Shown in pieces: positions 52,375-61,245 of a stretch of DNA of 64,000 bases. Below the pieces are notes generated by a model, which worked only from the letters and a program-made list of their open reading frames with translations, was not told the origin of the DNA and ran no database searches. Numbering within the stretch: the first letter of the stretch is position 1; every line of letters begins with the position of its first letter. The position numbers and the translations under genes were made by a program. The stretch covers positions 186,352 through 250,351 of the forward strand of contig NZ_SBFF01000010.1 in NCBI RefSeq assembly GCF_004151485.1, written 5' to 3'. This stretch comes from Sphingosinicella sp. CPCC 101087. Its GTDB lineage: Bacteria > Pseudomonadota > Alphaproteobacteria > Sphingomonadales > Sphingomonadaceae.

Positions 52375-53505
52375 CTAGAGGCGCGCGGCCGCCATGTCCG
52401 CGCCTTCGCGCAGCGCCGCAAGCTTCTTCCAGGCGACGACCGGGTCGATCTTGCCGTAGCCGGCGAAGGTCCCGAAGCCGCAATCGGTGCTCGCAATCAC
52501 GCGGTCCGCGCCCACGATCCGGGCGAAGCGCTCGACCCGCTGGGCGATGAGCTCGGGATGCTCCAGATAGTTGGAGCAGGTATCGATCAGGCCTGGAGCG
52601 AGTATCTTCTCGTCGGGGAGGCGGGCGTCGCGCCACACCTTCCATTCATGCTCGTGGCGCGGATTGGCCGCCTCGAACAGGATCGTGGCGGGACGGGCCT
52701 TCAGGATGAGGCCGATCACGCGTTCGAGCGGAATGTCGTGGTCGTGCGGGCCCTCGTAATTGCCCCAGCAGACGTGCATCCGCATCCGCTCCGGCGGGAT
52801 GGCGGCGGTGGCGGCGTTGAGCGCCTCGACATTCGCCTCGGCAACCCTGAGGAATTCGGCCTCGTCCAGGTCCTGATATCCGGTGTGGCGCGACATGGCG
52901 AGGTCGGGGCAGTCGAGCTGGAGATCGAAGCCGGCCGCCACGATCGACTCATATTCCGGCCGCATCGCGTCGACCAGGTCGGCGAGATAGGCTTCGTGGG
53001 TCGGATAATAAGCGTTGGGCTGAAAGGACGTGATGAGTCCGGGCGATGCCGCGTTCATGAAGCCTCGAGCGCCGTCGCCATGGCGGTCGAGCGCGTCCCG
53101 GAACCGGGCGATGTCGTCGTGCAGCGGCTGCAACGTGCGCAGCTTCACCGGGGCGATGCAGGAGGCGCGGGTGAATTCCTGCGATCCCATGATCGCCGCA
53201 AGCTTCTGGCGCAGGTCCGGCAGCGGTGCGAGGTCGAGCGCGGGCTTGCGCTCGCTGTGGCCGCCAAATCCTTCCAGACGCTCGATGACGTAGGTCGAAT
53301 AGCCGACCTTGCCCAGCTCGCCGTCACTGACGATCGAGACGCCGGCCTCGACCTGGCGGCGCACCGCATCGTCGACCGCGGCGCGGACGGCCCGGTCGAA
53401 ATCCTGGGGATCGTAAGGCTCGCCATGGTCGCGGGCGAGCAAGAGCGGCGTCAGCGCCTCGCCGCGGGGAAGGCTTCCGACATGGGTGGTCTCGATCCGG
53501 CTCAT
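52375..53505 (-). CDS. MetE C-terminal-domain-like zinc methyltransferase
   Basis: A 376-residue protein of the cobalamin-independent methionine synthase/UROD-like superfamily, lacking the MetE N-terminal half. Start ATG 53505 gives ETTHVGSLPR, the family opening; GTG 53523, overlapping the upstream stop, is also possible. SDGELGKVGYSTYV and the zinc ligands in MHVCWGNYEGPH and ASTDCGFGTF are present. Relatives transfer methyl or alkyl groups to thiols. Beside a LigM-like enzyme, it may consume 5-methyltetrahydrofolate to make methionine or move a methyl group from another donor. Confidence 0.85.
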   Translation of the reverse strand: MSRIETTHVGSLPRGEALTPLLLARDHGEPYDPQDFDRAVRAAVDDAVRRQVEAGVSIVSDGELGKVGYSTYVIERLEGFGGHSERKPALDLAPLPDLRQKLAAIMGSQEFTRASCIAPVKLRTLQPLHDDIARFRDALDRHGDGARGFMNAASPGLITSFQPNAYYPTHEAYLADLVDAMRPEYESIVAAGFDLQLDCPDLAMSRHTGYQDLDEAEFLRVAEANVEALNAATAAIPPERMRMHVCWGNYEGPHDHDIPLERVIGLILKARPATILFEAANPRHEHEWKVWRDARLPDEKILAPGLIDTCSNYLEHPELIAQRVERFARIVGADRVIASTDCGFGTFAGYGKIDPVVAWKKLAALREGADMAAARL

Positions 53506-53519
53506 CCCGCTTCGCTCCG

Positions 53520-54224
53520 TCACGATGCGCTGCCGGTCCAGGCGCGGCCGGTGACCGGGTGCGGGTAGTGGAAGGGCACGACCCGCGTGTGCGGCCAGAA
53601 TCGGGGCGCCGTTTCCATCAGCGCGTCGGGCCCGTTCGGATCGTCGGGAAAGGTTCGGGTGAGCGGCTCGAGGTGGACCGAGCTGTGCGCCCAGCCAGCA
53701 TCATATTCGGCTTGCCAGAGCATGTTGTAGTTGAGCTCCTTGATCTTCCAGATGCCCGCGTCCTTGACGTAGACATTCTCGTGAATTCCCGCTTCCCAGC
53801 ACTGGTCGGGCATCGGCCTGACCTTGTCGGGCTTCGATTCGTGCGATCCGGCCTGCATGAGGCAGCGGAACCGCCCTCGTGCGGTCAGGCCGTCCTCGGC
53901 GATGTCGACGATGTCCTGCGACAGCAAATGGTCGAGCAGAAAGCCGTAGACCGGGCCGTTCACCCCTTTGGTGAACATCGTTCGGAACCAGCCGGCATAG
54001 AGGCGGCGCACCGATTCCTTGCCGCGGTAGATGCCGTTGAGAAAGTAGACGAGGCCGTCGTCGGCGAACAGGTCGACCGCCTCGTCGTAGAGGCACATGT
54101 CGATATAATAGCCATATTTGAAATGGAGCGTGCGCACCTCGTGCACGTCGCGCAGCATCCGTACCTCGCGCTTGACCGCCTCGAGCTCGGCGCGGAGCTC
54201 GGCAATCGCCGAGTGGGTCTCCAT
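53520..54224 (-). CDS. SnoaL/NTF2-fold protein, paralogue of the 48051-48773 gene
   Basis: A 234-residue protein with coiled-coil-like N-terminus (AELRAELEAVKREVRMLRD) and NTF2 core: YKYGYY-like FKYGYYIDMCLYDEAVDLFA, NGIYRGKESVRRLY, GIWKIKELNYN. It shares most motifs with the plus-strand 240-residue protein. Its stop lies 14 bp ahead of the MetE-like ATG and overlaps the alternative GTG, so the two genes are probably one operon. Substrate unknown. Confidence 0.85.
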   Translation of the reverse strand: METHSAIAELRAELEAVKREVRMLRDVHEVRTLHFKYGYYIDMCLYDEAVDLFADDGLVYFLNGIYRGKESVRRLYAGWFRTMFTKGVNGPVYGFLLDHLLSQDIVDIAEDGLTARGRFRCLMQAGSHESKPDKVRPMPDQCWEAGIHENVYVKDAGIWKIKELNYNMLWQAEYDAGWAHSSVHLEPLTRTFPDDPNGPDALMETAPRFWPHTRVVPFHYPHPVTGRAWTGSAS

Positions 54225-54304
54225 CAGGCATCCTCCCGGCCGGTCCGCTCGCCGGCACAGCCACGGATAGCACCGAGCATTCCGATCGGCTATGCGAAAC
54301 GTTC

Positions 54305-55033
54305 ATGTCCATGAATGCACATCATGCGAGCCCCGCGCCCTTGCTCCTGTTGCCGGGCCTGCTCTGCGACGAAAGCATCTGGGCGCCCCAGTTGGCCGCG
54401 CTCTCCGACCACCACCCGATCGCCGTCCCCGGCTATCCGGGCGCCCGGAGTCTGCGGGCGATGGCGGAGCAGGGCTTGGAGCGGGCGCCACCCGTCTTCT
54501 CGCTCGTCGGCCACTCGATGGGCGCCCGCGTCGCGCTTGAAATATTTGCCATCGCTCCCGAGCGGGTCGAGCGCCTCGCTCTGCTCGACACGGGTATCCA
54601 TCCGCCAACGCCCGCCGAGGCCGAGAAGCGCGGCGCCCTGATCGAGATTGCGCGGCGCGCCGGCATTGACGCCATGGTCGACCGGTGGCTGCCGCCGATG
54701 GTCCATCCCGATCGGCGTGCCGATGACGCCTTCATGGGCCCGCTTCGCGCAATGGCCGCCGAGGGCGGGGTCGAGCGCTACGAGGATCAGGTTGCGGCCT
54801 TGCTCGGACGGCCGGACCCGCGCCCGCTACTCTCGAAGATCGACTGCCCCGTGCTGGTCGGCGCCGGGCGCGATGACGAATGGAGCCCGCCGGAGCAGAA
54901 TCGCGCCATCGCCTCGGCGATTCCCGGCGCCGATTTCGTGATATTCGACCAATGCGGCCACATGGCGCCGGTCGAAGCCCCCGATCAGGTCAGCGCCGCC
55001 CTTCGCCGCTGGATGGAGCGTCCGCCTCGCTGA
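54305..55033 (+). CDS. Alpha/beta hydrolase
   Basis: A 242-residue serine hydrolase. The oxyanion region PLLLLPGLLCDESIWAPQL, the nucleophile elbow LVGHSMGARV (Ser), the acid in GAGRDDEWSPPEQN and the histidine in FDQCGHMAPVEAP are all in order. Closest in feel to small carboxylesterase/meta-cleavage hydrolase-like proteins of aromatic catabolism. It stands alone on the plus strand and its last 44 bases overlap the convergent IclR gene. Confidence 0.9.
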   Translation: MSMNAHHASPAPLLLLPGLLCDESIWAPQLAALSDHHPIAVPGYPGARSLRAMAEQGLERAPPVFSLVGHSMGARVALEIFAIAPERVERLALLDTGIHPPTPAEAEKRGALIEIARRAGIDAMVDRWLPPMVHPDRRADDAFMGPLRAMAAEGGVERYEDQVAALLGRPDPRPLLSKIDCPVLVGAGRDDEWSPPEQNRAIASAIPGADFVIFDQCGHMAPVEAPDQVSAALRRWMERPPR

Positions 55034-55796
55034 GCGGTGATTCCGGGTCCGGACCTGCCATCATGTTCACCGCCCGATTGAGAAGACGCATCGCCGCTTT
55101 TTCCTTCGCGGAGTCGCAGCGGGCGATCGGCATGGCGATGCTGAACGCGCCGAGCGTCCTGCCGTCGACGGTGACCGCTTTTGCCATGCCCGTGATTCCA
55201 GGCGTGTGCTCCTGAAAAGTCCGCGCAAATCCCTCGCGCTTGATCTTCTCGATCTCGGAGCGCAGCGGCGCTTCCTCATGCATGGTCTGCGGCGTGAACA
55301 GTTCGCGATCGACCGTCCGGAAATAGAGGGCGAGCTGCTCCTCCGGCAGCGTGGCCAGCAAGGCCTTTCCCGCGGCGAAGGCATGAAGCGGCGCACGCTG
55401 GCCGACCTCGATCGTGTAGCGCAAGGCATGAAGGCCGATGTCGCGCGCGATCGCCTCTACCTCGAAATCCCGCCTCACGAAGAAGCCGGCTGTTTCGTTG
55501 AGTTCGCGCGTCAGCGCCCGGACGATCGGCTCCGCCCGGTCTGCGAGGGTCGGGGTGGAACCGCCGCTGGCCAGCCGGGCGATGGCTGGCCCGAGCCGGT
55601 ACTCGCGCTTCGACCGGTTGAGATAGCCGCGGTCGACCAGGGTGGAGAGGAGATAGGAGAGGCTGCTGACCGGTATGCCCAGGGTCATGGCGATTTCCTG
55701 GGCCGTCATCGCGCGCGCCTGCTGGGCGAGCAGCTCGAGTATGTCGAGCGTCCTGAGGGCGGATTTGACCGGGGTGGAGGGACCGAGACTTGCCAT
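54990..55796 (-). CDS. IclR-family transcriptional regulator
   Basis: A 268-residue one-component regulator. The N-terminal winged helix-turn-helix (ALRTLDILELLAQQARAMTA, EIAMTLGIPVSSLSYLLSTL) is followed by the IclR effector domain (ALRYTIEVGQRAPLHAFAAG, AAGKALLATLPEEQL, ITGMAKAVTVDGR). ATG 55796 has GAGG about three bases upstream. It likely controls the adjacent TonB/hydrolase or catabolic genes in response to an aromatic or sugar acid; the ligand is unknown. Confidence 0.93.
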   Translation of the reverse strand: MASLGPSTPVKSALRTLDILELLAQQARAMTAQEIAMTLGIPVSSLSYLLSTLVDRGYLNRSKREYRLGPAIARLASGGSTPTLADRAEPIVRALTRELNETAGFFVRRDFEVEAIARDIGLHALRYTIEVGQRAPLHAFAAGKALLATLPEEQLALYFRTVDRELFTPQTMHEEAPLRSEIEKIKREGFARTFQEHTPGITGMAKAVTVDGRTLGAFSIAMPIARCDSAKEKAAMRLLNRAVNMMAGPDPESPLSEADAPSSGEGRR

Positions 55797-55904
55797 GATC
55801 CTCGCGAACAGTTGTCGATTATGCCGGACGCGTTGCGCTAGCGGCCCGCCGCGGCGGACACAAATGGTCCTCACGCTTCCGGAGACGATACGACGCGGCA
55901 GGGG

Positions 55905-58346
55905 TCAGAAGCGCACTCCTGCGGTGATTCCGTAGGTGCGCGGCGGCAAATAGGCGACGCCGATGAGGCGGCCGGTGGCGAGCGCGAAGGTGCTCGCCGG
56001 CCGAAGCACGTCGAAGGCATTGCGGATCCACGCCTGGATCATGAAGCGCTCGCTCGCGTCGGTGTAGCGGATCGAGGCGTCGGCCATGACATAGCCGTCG
56101 GAACTTTCGATCTCGCGCTGATATTCGCTGAAATAGACCCGGCTTCGGCCGTAGACGTCGCCCTGCAGGGTTACCTCGCCGCCGCTTCCTCCGGCCAGCG
56201 GGATGTCGAACTCTCCGTGGATGTTCCACGCCCAGCGCGGCGTGTTTCTGACCTGGTTGCCGGCAAGCTGCATCTCGCCGCCGCCGGGCGCGCCGAATGC
56301 CGTCGGGTCCGGATTGGTCACCGGGTCGTAAGGCGGCGATCCGGGCGTCGCGACGTTCGCCGGGTTGAGCGGATCGAGCGTGAGGAAATCGTCATATTGC
56401 GCGTCGGTATAGGCGACCGCCCCGCTCAGCCTCAGGTTGGGCATCGGCACGGTGAGGATCTCGAGCTCGAACCCTTCGGCCGACGTTTGCGCCGCATTCT
56501 CGAAGATCGTCGTGAACCCCGCCGGACCGCCGGAAATCGTCTTGTTGAGCTGAGCTCCCTCGAGCTCGTAGCTGAAGGCGGCGAGGTTGATGTTGAGGCG
56601 GCGGTCAAAGAATGTCGCCCTGAATCCGACCTCGTGATTGGTGATCTGTTCGGGATCGACGATGGTCGTGCTGCCCGCGGCATTCTCGCCGGACCCGGCC
56701 TTGAACCCTTCCGAATAGGTGTAATAGACGAGGATATCGTCGTTCGGCCGCCACTCGAGCCCGGCTTCGGGAGTGAAGTCGCTGAAAGAACGTTTCCGGA
56801 AGGTACCCTCCGTGGTGAAGCGAAGCACGGGGCCGCGGCCGTTCGCGGCGATGATGATCGCCGGATTGGACGATTCGACCTCCTCGTAGCTGTAGCGCCC
56901 GCCCAGCTTCAGGCTGAAGTTGCTGAGGCCCTCCGAGAAGGCGCCCAGATCGATGATCGCCTGGCCGAAGGCCGCATATGCATCGGTGCCGAGGTTGGAA
57001 TGGATGCACACGCGCTTCGGCGCGATCACCAGGCCGCTGGGAGAGGTGCCCGGCGAATAGCCGCAGAAGCCATAGGCTTCGGCGAGGTCGACCCCGGCTG
57101 CTTCCAGGATGGGAATATTCGAGGCCATTCCATTGCGGCGGGCAAGGCCGACCGAGTCCCGCGGGCGCTGGCGCTCGTGAAAGTAATAAAGCCCCATCAC
57201 CGCGTCGACGAAGCGGTCGGAAAAGTTGATCTGGAACTCGTTGCTATACTGCTCGCTGTCGATCCGCCGCTCCTGCACGGTGGTCGCCTGGCCGTTCGCC
57301 TGGAGGCTGTTGTGCACCGCCGACAGGTCGAGATCCTGGAACAGGGACGTCTCGAAGCTGCGATAGTTGGTGATGTTGGTGAGCGTCATGCGGTCGTTCG
57401 CCTCGAAGGAGATCGTCCCGGTGAAGGCGTAGGATTCGCTGTCGGTGCCCGGATGGCTTTCGGTGGCCAGGTCGCGCGGCCGTTCCGCATAGCCGCCTTG
57501 GCCGAGCGGGAAGAGTCGCGGAACCCCGGGGAAGGAGGCGCGCAGGAAGTGGAGCGCTCCGCTATTGTCGTTCTGGCGAAAATATTCCCCGGTCAGCAGC
57601 AAGGTAAGGTCCGGGCCCATGTCGAACTGCAGGTGGGCGCGCGCCATCTGGCGATCGAGGTCGTCGACGTCCACGCCGTTGACCGGATTGACGCCGAAGC
57701 CGTCCCGATCCTCGGTCTTGGTGGCGACCCGGAACAATATGCCTCCGGTGATCGGGCCCGACAGCGCGGCTTCGGTGACGAAGGCGTCGTAATTGCCGTA
57801 GGTTACCCGCCCATAGCCGGAGAAATCACGGGTCGGCTTGGCCGTGATGAGATTGATCGAGCCCCCGGTGGTGTTGCGGCCATAGAGCGTGCCTTGAGGG
57901 CCGCGCAGCACCTCGACCCGCTCCAGGTCGAACAGGGAGGTGAGCTGCGCCTCCGCCCGCGCCACGACGGCGCCGTCGACGTGGAGCGCCACGCCGGTCG
58001 AATTGCCGGTCGTCGACGTGTTGGCGCCGACGCCGCGGATGAAGATCTTGGCCTGGTTGAAGTCGCTTCCGAAGTTCACGGTCGGGACGATCGCCTGCAG
58101 GTCCTGGAGATTGTTGACCTGAGCATCCTGCAGCCGCTGCGCGTCGACTGCGGTGACGGCCAGGCTGACGTCCTCGAGTGCCTGCTCGCGCCTTTGCGCG
58201 GTCACCAGTATCTCCTGCTCGCCGCCAGGCGTGGCCGTCGGCGGCGGAGCCTGCTCCGGCGGCGGCGACTGGGTTTCGGGCGTCTGTGCGAAGGCGGCCG
58301 CGCTGCTCAGCAGGCCTGCTAGAAAGCCGATAGGCTTGAAGGTCAT
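55905..58346 (-). CDS. TonB-dependent outer-membrane receptor
   Basis: An 813-residue receptor. ATG 58346 has GAGGG five bases upstream; signal MTFKPIGFLAGLLSSAAAFA. TonB-box region EQEILVTAQRREQALEDVSL, plug motifs FIRGVGANTS and LRGPQGTLYGRNTTGGSINL, then the barrel with terminal TAGVRF. Unlike the first receptor it has LYGRNTTGG, the commonest variant. It lies in the same direction as the FAH and dehydratase genes upstream, suggesting uptake of their substrate. Confidence 0.95.
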   Translation of the reverse strand: MTFKPIGFLAGLLSSAAAFAQTPETQSPPPEQAPPPTATPGGEQEILVTAQRREQALEDVSLAVTAVDAQRLQDAQVNNLQDLQAIVPTVNFGSDFNQAKIFIRGVGANTSTTGNSTGVALHVDGAVVARAEAQLTSLFDLERVEVLRGPQGTLYGRNTTGGSINLITAKPTRDFSGYGRVTYGNYDAFVTEAALSGPITGGILFRVATKTEDRDGFGVNPVNGVDVDDLDRQMARAHLQFDMGPDLTLLLTGEYFRQNDNSGALHFLRASFPGVPRLFPLGQGGYAERPRDLATESHPGTDSESYAFTGTISFEANDRMTLTNITNYRSFETSLFQDLDLSAVHNSLQANGQATTVQERRIDSEQYSNEFQINFSDRFVDAVMGLYYFHERQRPRDSVGLARRNGMASNIPILEAAGVDLAEAYGFCGYSPGTSPSGLVIAPKRVCIHSNLGTDAYAAFGQAIIDLGAFSEGLSNFSLKLGGRYSYEEVESSNPAIIIAANGRGPVLRFTTEGTFRKRSFSDFTPEAGLEWRPNDDILVYYTYSEGFKAGSGENAAGSTTIVDPEQITNHEVGFRATFFDRRLNINLAAFSYELEGAQLNKTISGGPAGFTTIFENAAQTSAEGFELEILTVPMPNLRLSGAVAYTDAQYDDFLTLDPLNPANVATPGSPPYDPVTNPDPTAFGAPGGGEMQLAGNQVRNTPRWAWNIHGEFDIPLAGGSGGEVTLQGDVYGRSRVYFSEYQREIESSDGYVMADASIRYTDASERFMIQAWIRNAFDVLRPASTFALATGRLIGVAYLPPRTYGITAGVRF

Positions 58347-58579
58347 TGGCACCCTCCCGTTCGGCATTATGATTTTTTCGAAATGGTGAACGAATTGGCG
58401 AGAAGGTCAAGATGGTAATTGGCGCGTCGGCCGGCGCCGTCCTGGCTTGCGAACATTCGGCGACGCAAGGCGGAGTCCCCCTCTTCGCCGACGAAAGCGA
58501 AATCGGCACCGGAGCGGATCGTCGGCGTCGGACCCGCGCCTCCGGCGCCCCGATGGCGGGTCCGCAACGTCCGGCCGAG

Positions 58580-59431
58580 CTACACGCTGGGGTCCGCGAT
58601 GACCCGCTGACGCTGAACCCCGAGGCCTTCGATCCCGAGCGTCATCTCGTCTCCCGCCTTCAGGTAGACCGGCGGCTTCTGCCCCATGCCGACGCCGCGC
58701 GGCGTTCCGGTGGAGATCATGTCGCCGGGATGCAGGCTCATGAAGCGGCTGAGATAGCTGACCAGGAAAGCGGGCCGGAAGACCATGGTCGCGGTCGATC
58801 CGTCCTGGAAGCGCCGGCCGTTCACCTCCAGCCACATGGCCAGCGCGCAAGGGTCCGGAACCTCGTCCCTGGTCACCAGCCACGGGCCGATCGGGCCGAA
58901 CGTGTCGCAGCCCTTTCCCTTGTCCCACGTGCCGTGGCGCTCGAGCTGATATTCGCGCTCGGAAATGTCGTTGACGACGCAATAGCCGGCGACATGGTCC
59001 AGCGCCTCGGCCTCGGACACATATTTGGCCGTCGTGCCGATGACGATCCCGAGCTCGACCTCCCAGTCGGTCCTGGTCGAGCCGCGCGGCAGAAGGACGT
59101 CGTCGTCGGGACCGATGATCGCGCTCGTCGCCTTGGTGAACAGCACCGGCTCGGGCGGCACGACGAGGCCGCTCTCTTCGGCATGGTCGGAATAATTGAG
59201 GCCGATGCACAGGAACTTGCCGACCCTTCCGACGCACGGGCCGAGCCGTGGCTGCCCATCGACCGGCGGCAGACGCGCCGGGTCGAGTGCGCGCAGCGCT
59301 TCGAGCCCGGCCGGGCCGAGCACGTCGCCCGCAATGTCGTCGACCTGGCCGGAAAGGTCGCGCAGCCGTCCGTCATCGTCGATCAGCCCCGGCCGCTCCC
59401 GGCCGCTTTCCCCGTGGCGGACCAGCTTCAT
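58580..59431 (-). CDS. FAH-family hydrolase, probable 2,4-diketo-3-deoxy-L-fuconate hydrolase-like
   Basis: A 283-residue fumarylacetoacetase-superfamily enzyme. ATG 59431 has GGAG five bases upstream. The divalent-metal triad region is visible as TDWEVELGIVIG with the general FAH signatures GLNYSDHAEESG, VNDISEREYQ, TWDKGKGCDTFGPIGPW and GDMISTGTPRGVGMG. In non-phosphorylative L-fucose and L-rhamnose routes this type splits 2,4-diketo-3-deoxy acids to pyruvate and lactate. The LldD-like and UxaA-type neighbours support this. A ureidoglycolate lyase or other acylpyruvase role is possible. Confidence 0.85.
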   Translation of the reverse strand: MKLVRHGESGRERPGLIDDDGRLRDLSGQVDDIAGDVLGPAGLEALRALDPARLPPVDGQPRLGPCVGRVGKFLCIGLNYSDHAEESGLVVPPEPVLFTKATSAIIGPDDDVLLPRGSTRTDWEVELGIVIGTTAKYVSEAEALDHVAGYCVVNDISEREYQLERHGTWDKGKGCDTFGPIGPWLVTRDEVPDPCALAMWLEVNGRRFQDGSTATMVFRPAFLVSYLSRFMSLHPGDMISTGTPRGVGMGQKPPVYLKAGDEMTLGIEGLGVQRQRVIADPSV

Positions 59432-59570
59432 GATCTCTCCCGTCCGGTCCGGCCGCCGGCGACGACGTGGCTAGCGTCGGCGGTGAAGGCTCCGTCACTG
59501 GCGAAATGCACGAGGCGCGCGGCGGGCGGCTCCGCATGTCCCAGCCGTTGCTTGCCCGAAGGCCCTTCGC

Positions 59571-60782
59571 TCATCGCGTGGCGCCCGCGCTCAAGGGCAG
59601 GCAGGACGGCCCGATCGGATCGAACGCTTTGTACGTCAGGATGAACTCCTGGTGGCCCAATTCCTCGGAAACGGTGCGGCGGCCCGCCGCGACTTCGATC
59701 ACCCGGTCGAAAATCTCGTCGCCGACCTCGGCGAGGTTCGCCGCGCCTTCCAGGATCCGGCCGGCATTGACGTCCATGTCGTCGGCCAGTCGCCGCGCCG
59801 TCTCGGGATTGGCGCAGACCTTGATGACCGGTGCGATCGCCGATCCCACCACCGATCCGCGGCCGGTCGTGAACAGCGTCAGATGCGCGCCGCAGGCGAT
59901 CAGCTCCACGATCTCGGCATTGTCGGAAATGTTGGGAAATCCGAAGCGCGGCTCGCCGTCGGGAACGACGTCGAGCAGGTAGAGCCCGCCCGACGGCGGC
60001 CGGTCGCCCGGCTTGACGATCCCGCTGATCGGCGACGATCCCGACTTGGAATAGGCGCCCATCGATTTCTCTTCCTGGGTGGTCAGCCCGCCTTCGGCAT
60101 TGCCCGGCGCGAAGCTTCCGAAGCCCATCACCCGATAATATTGCTCCGCCTTTTCGACGCAGGCGACGATCTCGCGTCCGAGCTCCGGCGTGACCGCGCG
60201 GTCGGCCATGACGCCTTCGCAGCCGACCAGCTCGCCTGTCTCCTCGAAAATGCAGGTGGCGCCCGCGGCCACCAGCCGGTCGAAGGCGCGGCCCACCGCC
60301 GGATTGGCGGTGATGCCGCTGGTTCCGTCAGATCCGCCGCAGATGGTCGCGACGACCAGTTCGTCGAGAGCCATCGGCACCTTGGCGGCTGCGTCCGCGG
60401 CCGCGGCGCGGACCCGCTCGACCGCAGCGAGACCGGCGGCGATGGTCGCCTTGGTGCCGCCGACCTCCTGGATCACGAGGGTCTCCACCGGTCGGCCGCT
60501 CGCCGCCACCGCCTCGCCCAGACCTTCCCGGTCGAAGCTCTCGCAGCCCAGCGAGACCAGGACGATCCCGCCCACATTGGGATGGGTGGCGATCGCGTTC
60601 ATCACCTTGGCGGCATAAGCGTTGGGATAGCAGCCGGGAAAGCCGATCAGCTGGACGTCGGGATCATCGATCCTGTCGACGATGCGCCGCGCGACATGGT
60701 GGGCGCATTCGACCAGATAGGCGACCAGCACGACGTTCCTTACGCCCTTTCGCCCGTCGGAACGGAGATAGCCTTCGAGCAT
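59571..60782 (-). CDS. UxaA-type dehydratase, large (C-terminal) subunit
   Basis: A 403-residue sugar-acid dehydratase subunit homologous to the C-terminal domain of UxaA/GarD and to SuyB. Signatures are GCESFDREGL, ICGGSDGTSGITANPAVG, NAEGGLTTQEEKSMGAYSKS, SDNAEIVELIACGAHLTLFT and TGRGSVVGSAIAPVIKVCAN. ATG 60782 shares one base with the small-subunit stop. Iron-dependent syn/anti-dehydration of a hexonate or deoxyhexonate is expected. Candidates are altronate, galactarate, L-fuconate or sulfolactate; neighbours favour a deoxyhexonate. Confidence 0.88.
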   Translation of the reverse strand: MLEGYLRSDGRKGVRNVVLVAYLVECAHHVARRIVDRIDDPDVQLIGFPGCYPNAYAAKVMNAIATHPNVGGIVLVSLGCESFDREGLGEAVAASGRPVETLVIQEVGGTKATIAAGLAAVERVRAAAADAAAKVPMALDELVVATICGGSDGTSGITANPAVGRAFDRLVAAGATCIFEETGELVGCEGVMADRAVTPELGREIVACVEKAEQYYRVMGFGSFAPGNAEGGLTTQEEKSMGAYSKSGSSPISGIVKPGDRPPSGGLYLLDVVPDGEPRFGFPNISDNAEIVELIACGAHLTLFTTGRGSVVGSAIAPVIKVCANPETARRLADDMDVNAGRILEGAANLAEVGDEIFDRVIEVAAGRRTVSEELGHQEFILTYKAFDPIGPSCLPLSAGATR

Positions 60783-61087
60783 CAATGCTTATCCTCGGAC
60801 AGGGTTTGCCGCGTATGGGTCGCGATATAGTCGCTCTTCATGTTGTGCATATGGACCCAGGCTCCGAGCTCGGCCGGGCGGGTCATCGATCCGATCGGCG
60901 CGCCATATTTCAGCACCTTGTCGCCCGGCCCCAGCGCCCGCCGGGCCACCTTGTGACCGACCGCCACGGCCTCGGGGGCAGGAAGGGCCGCGCCGTCGAT
61001 GACGATCGTCTCGCCCGCCGCGATTCCGGCGACGCAGACCAGGACATTGTCTTCCTCGTGGAGCAGGATCAGGCTTGGAACGGTCAT
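60782..61087 (-). CDS. UxaA-type dehydratase, small (N-terminal, SAF-domain) subunit
   Basis: A 101-residue SAF-domain protein equivalent to the N-terminal domain of UxaA/GarD and to SuyA. It shows LILLHEEDNVLVCVAGIAAG, VGHKVARRALGPGDKVLKYG and GSMTRPAELGAWVHMHNMKS. First gene of the UxaA-type operon, divergent from the alpha-hydroxy-acid dehydrogenase across 158 bp, and it ends one base inside the large subunit. Two-gene UxaA forms are known, for example in Campylobacter and as SuyAB. Confidence 0.88.
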   Translation of the reverse strand: MTVPSLILLHEEDNVLVCVAGIAAGETIVIDGAALPAPEAVAVGHKVARRALGPGDKVLKYGAPIGSMTRPAELGAWVHMHNMKSDYIATHTRQTLSEDKH

Positions 61088-61245
61088 GCCTGCACCTTAG
61101 AGCAAATCGTGATCCGGTTGCATCGGGTCGATCTACCTATTCCTCTTCGCCTCTCCCGTCCCGGCGCATCTGCTCGCCCTGTCGGAGCGATTGTTCGTGA
61201 CAGCCGGGATCCATGGCGAGATTGTGGGCAGGAGGAGGGGAGCGG

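Noticed and set aside
52180-53568. 462-codon plus-strand frame
   Set aside because: Antisense to the MetE-like gene and its upstream gap; the MetE-like frame has zinc-site motifs.
56217-58322. 701-codon plus-strand frame
   Set aside because: Antisense to the second TonB receptor.
61088-61130. Sequence TTAGAGCAAATCGTGATCCGG considered as an intergenic repeat element
   Set aside because: It resembles dispersed repeats of alphaproteobacteria, but only one copy is seen in this window, so it cannot be supported.
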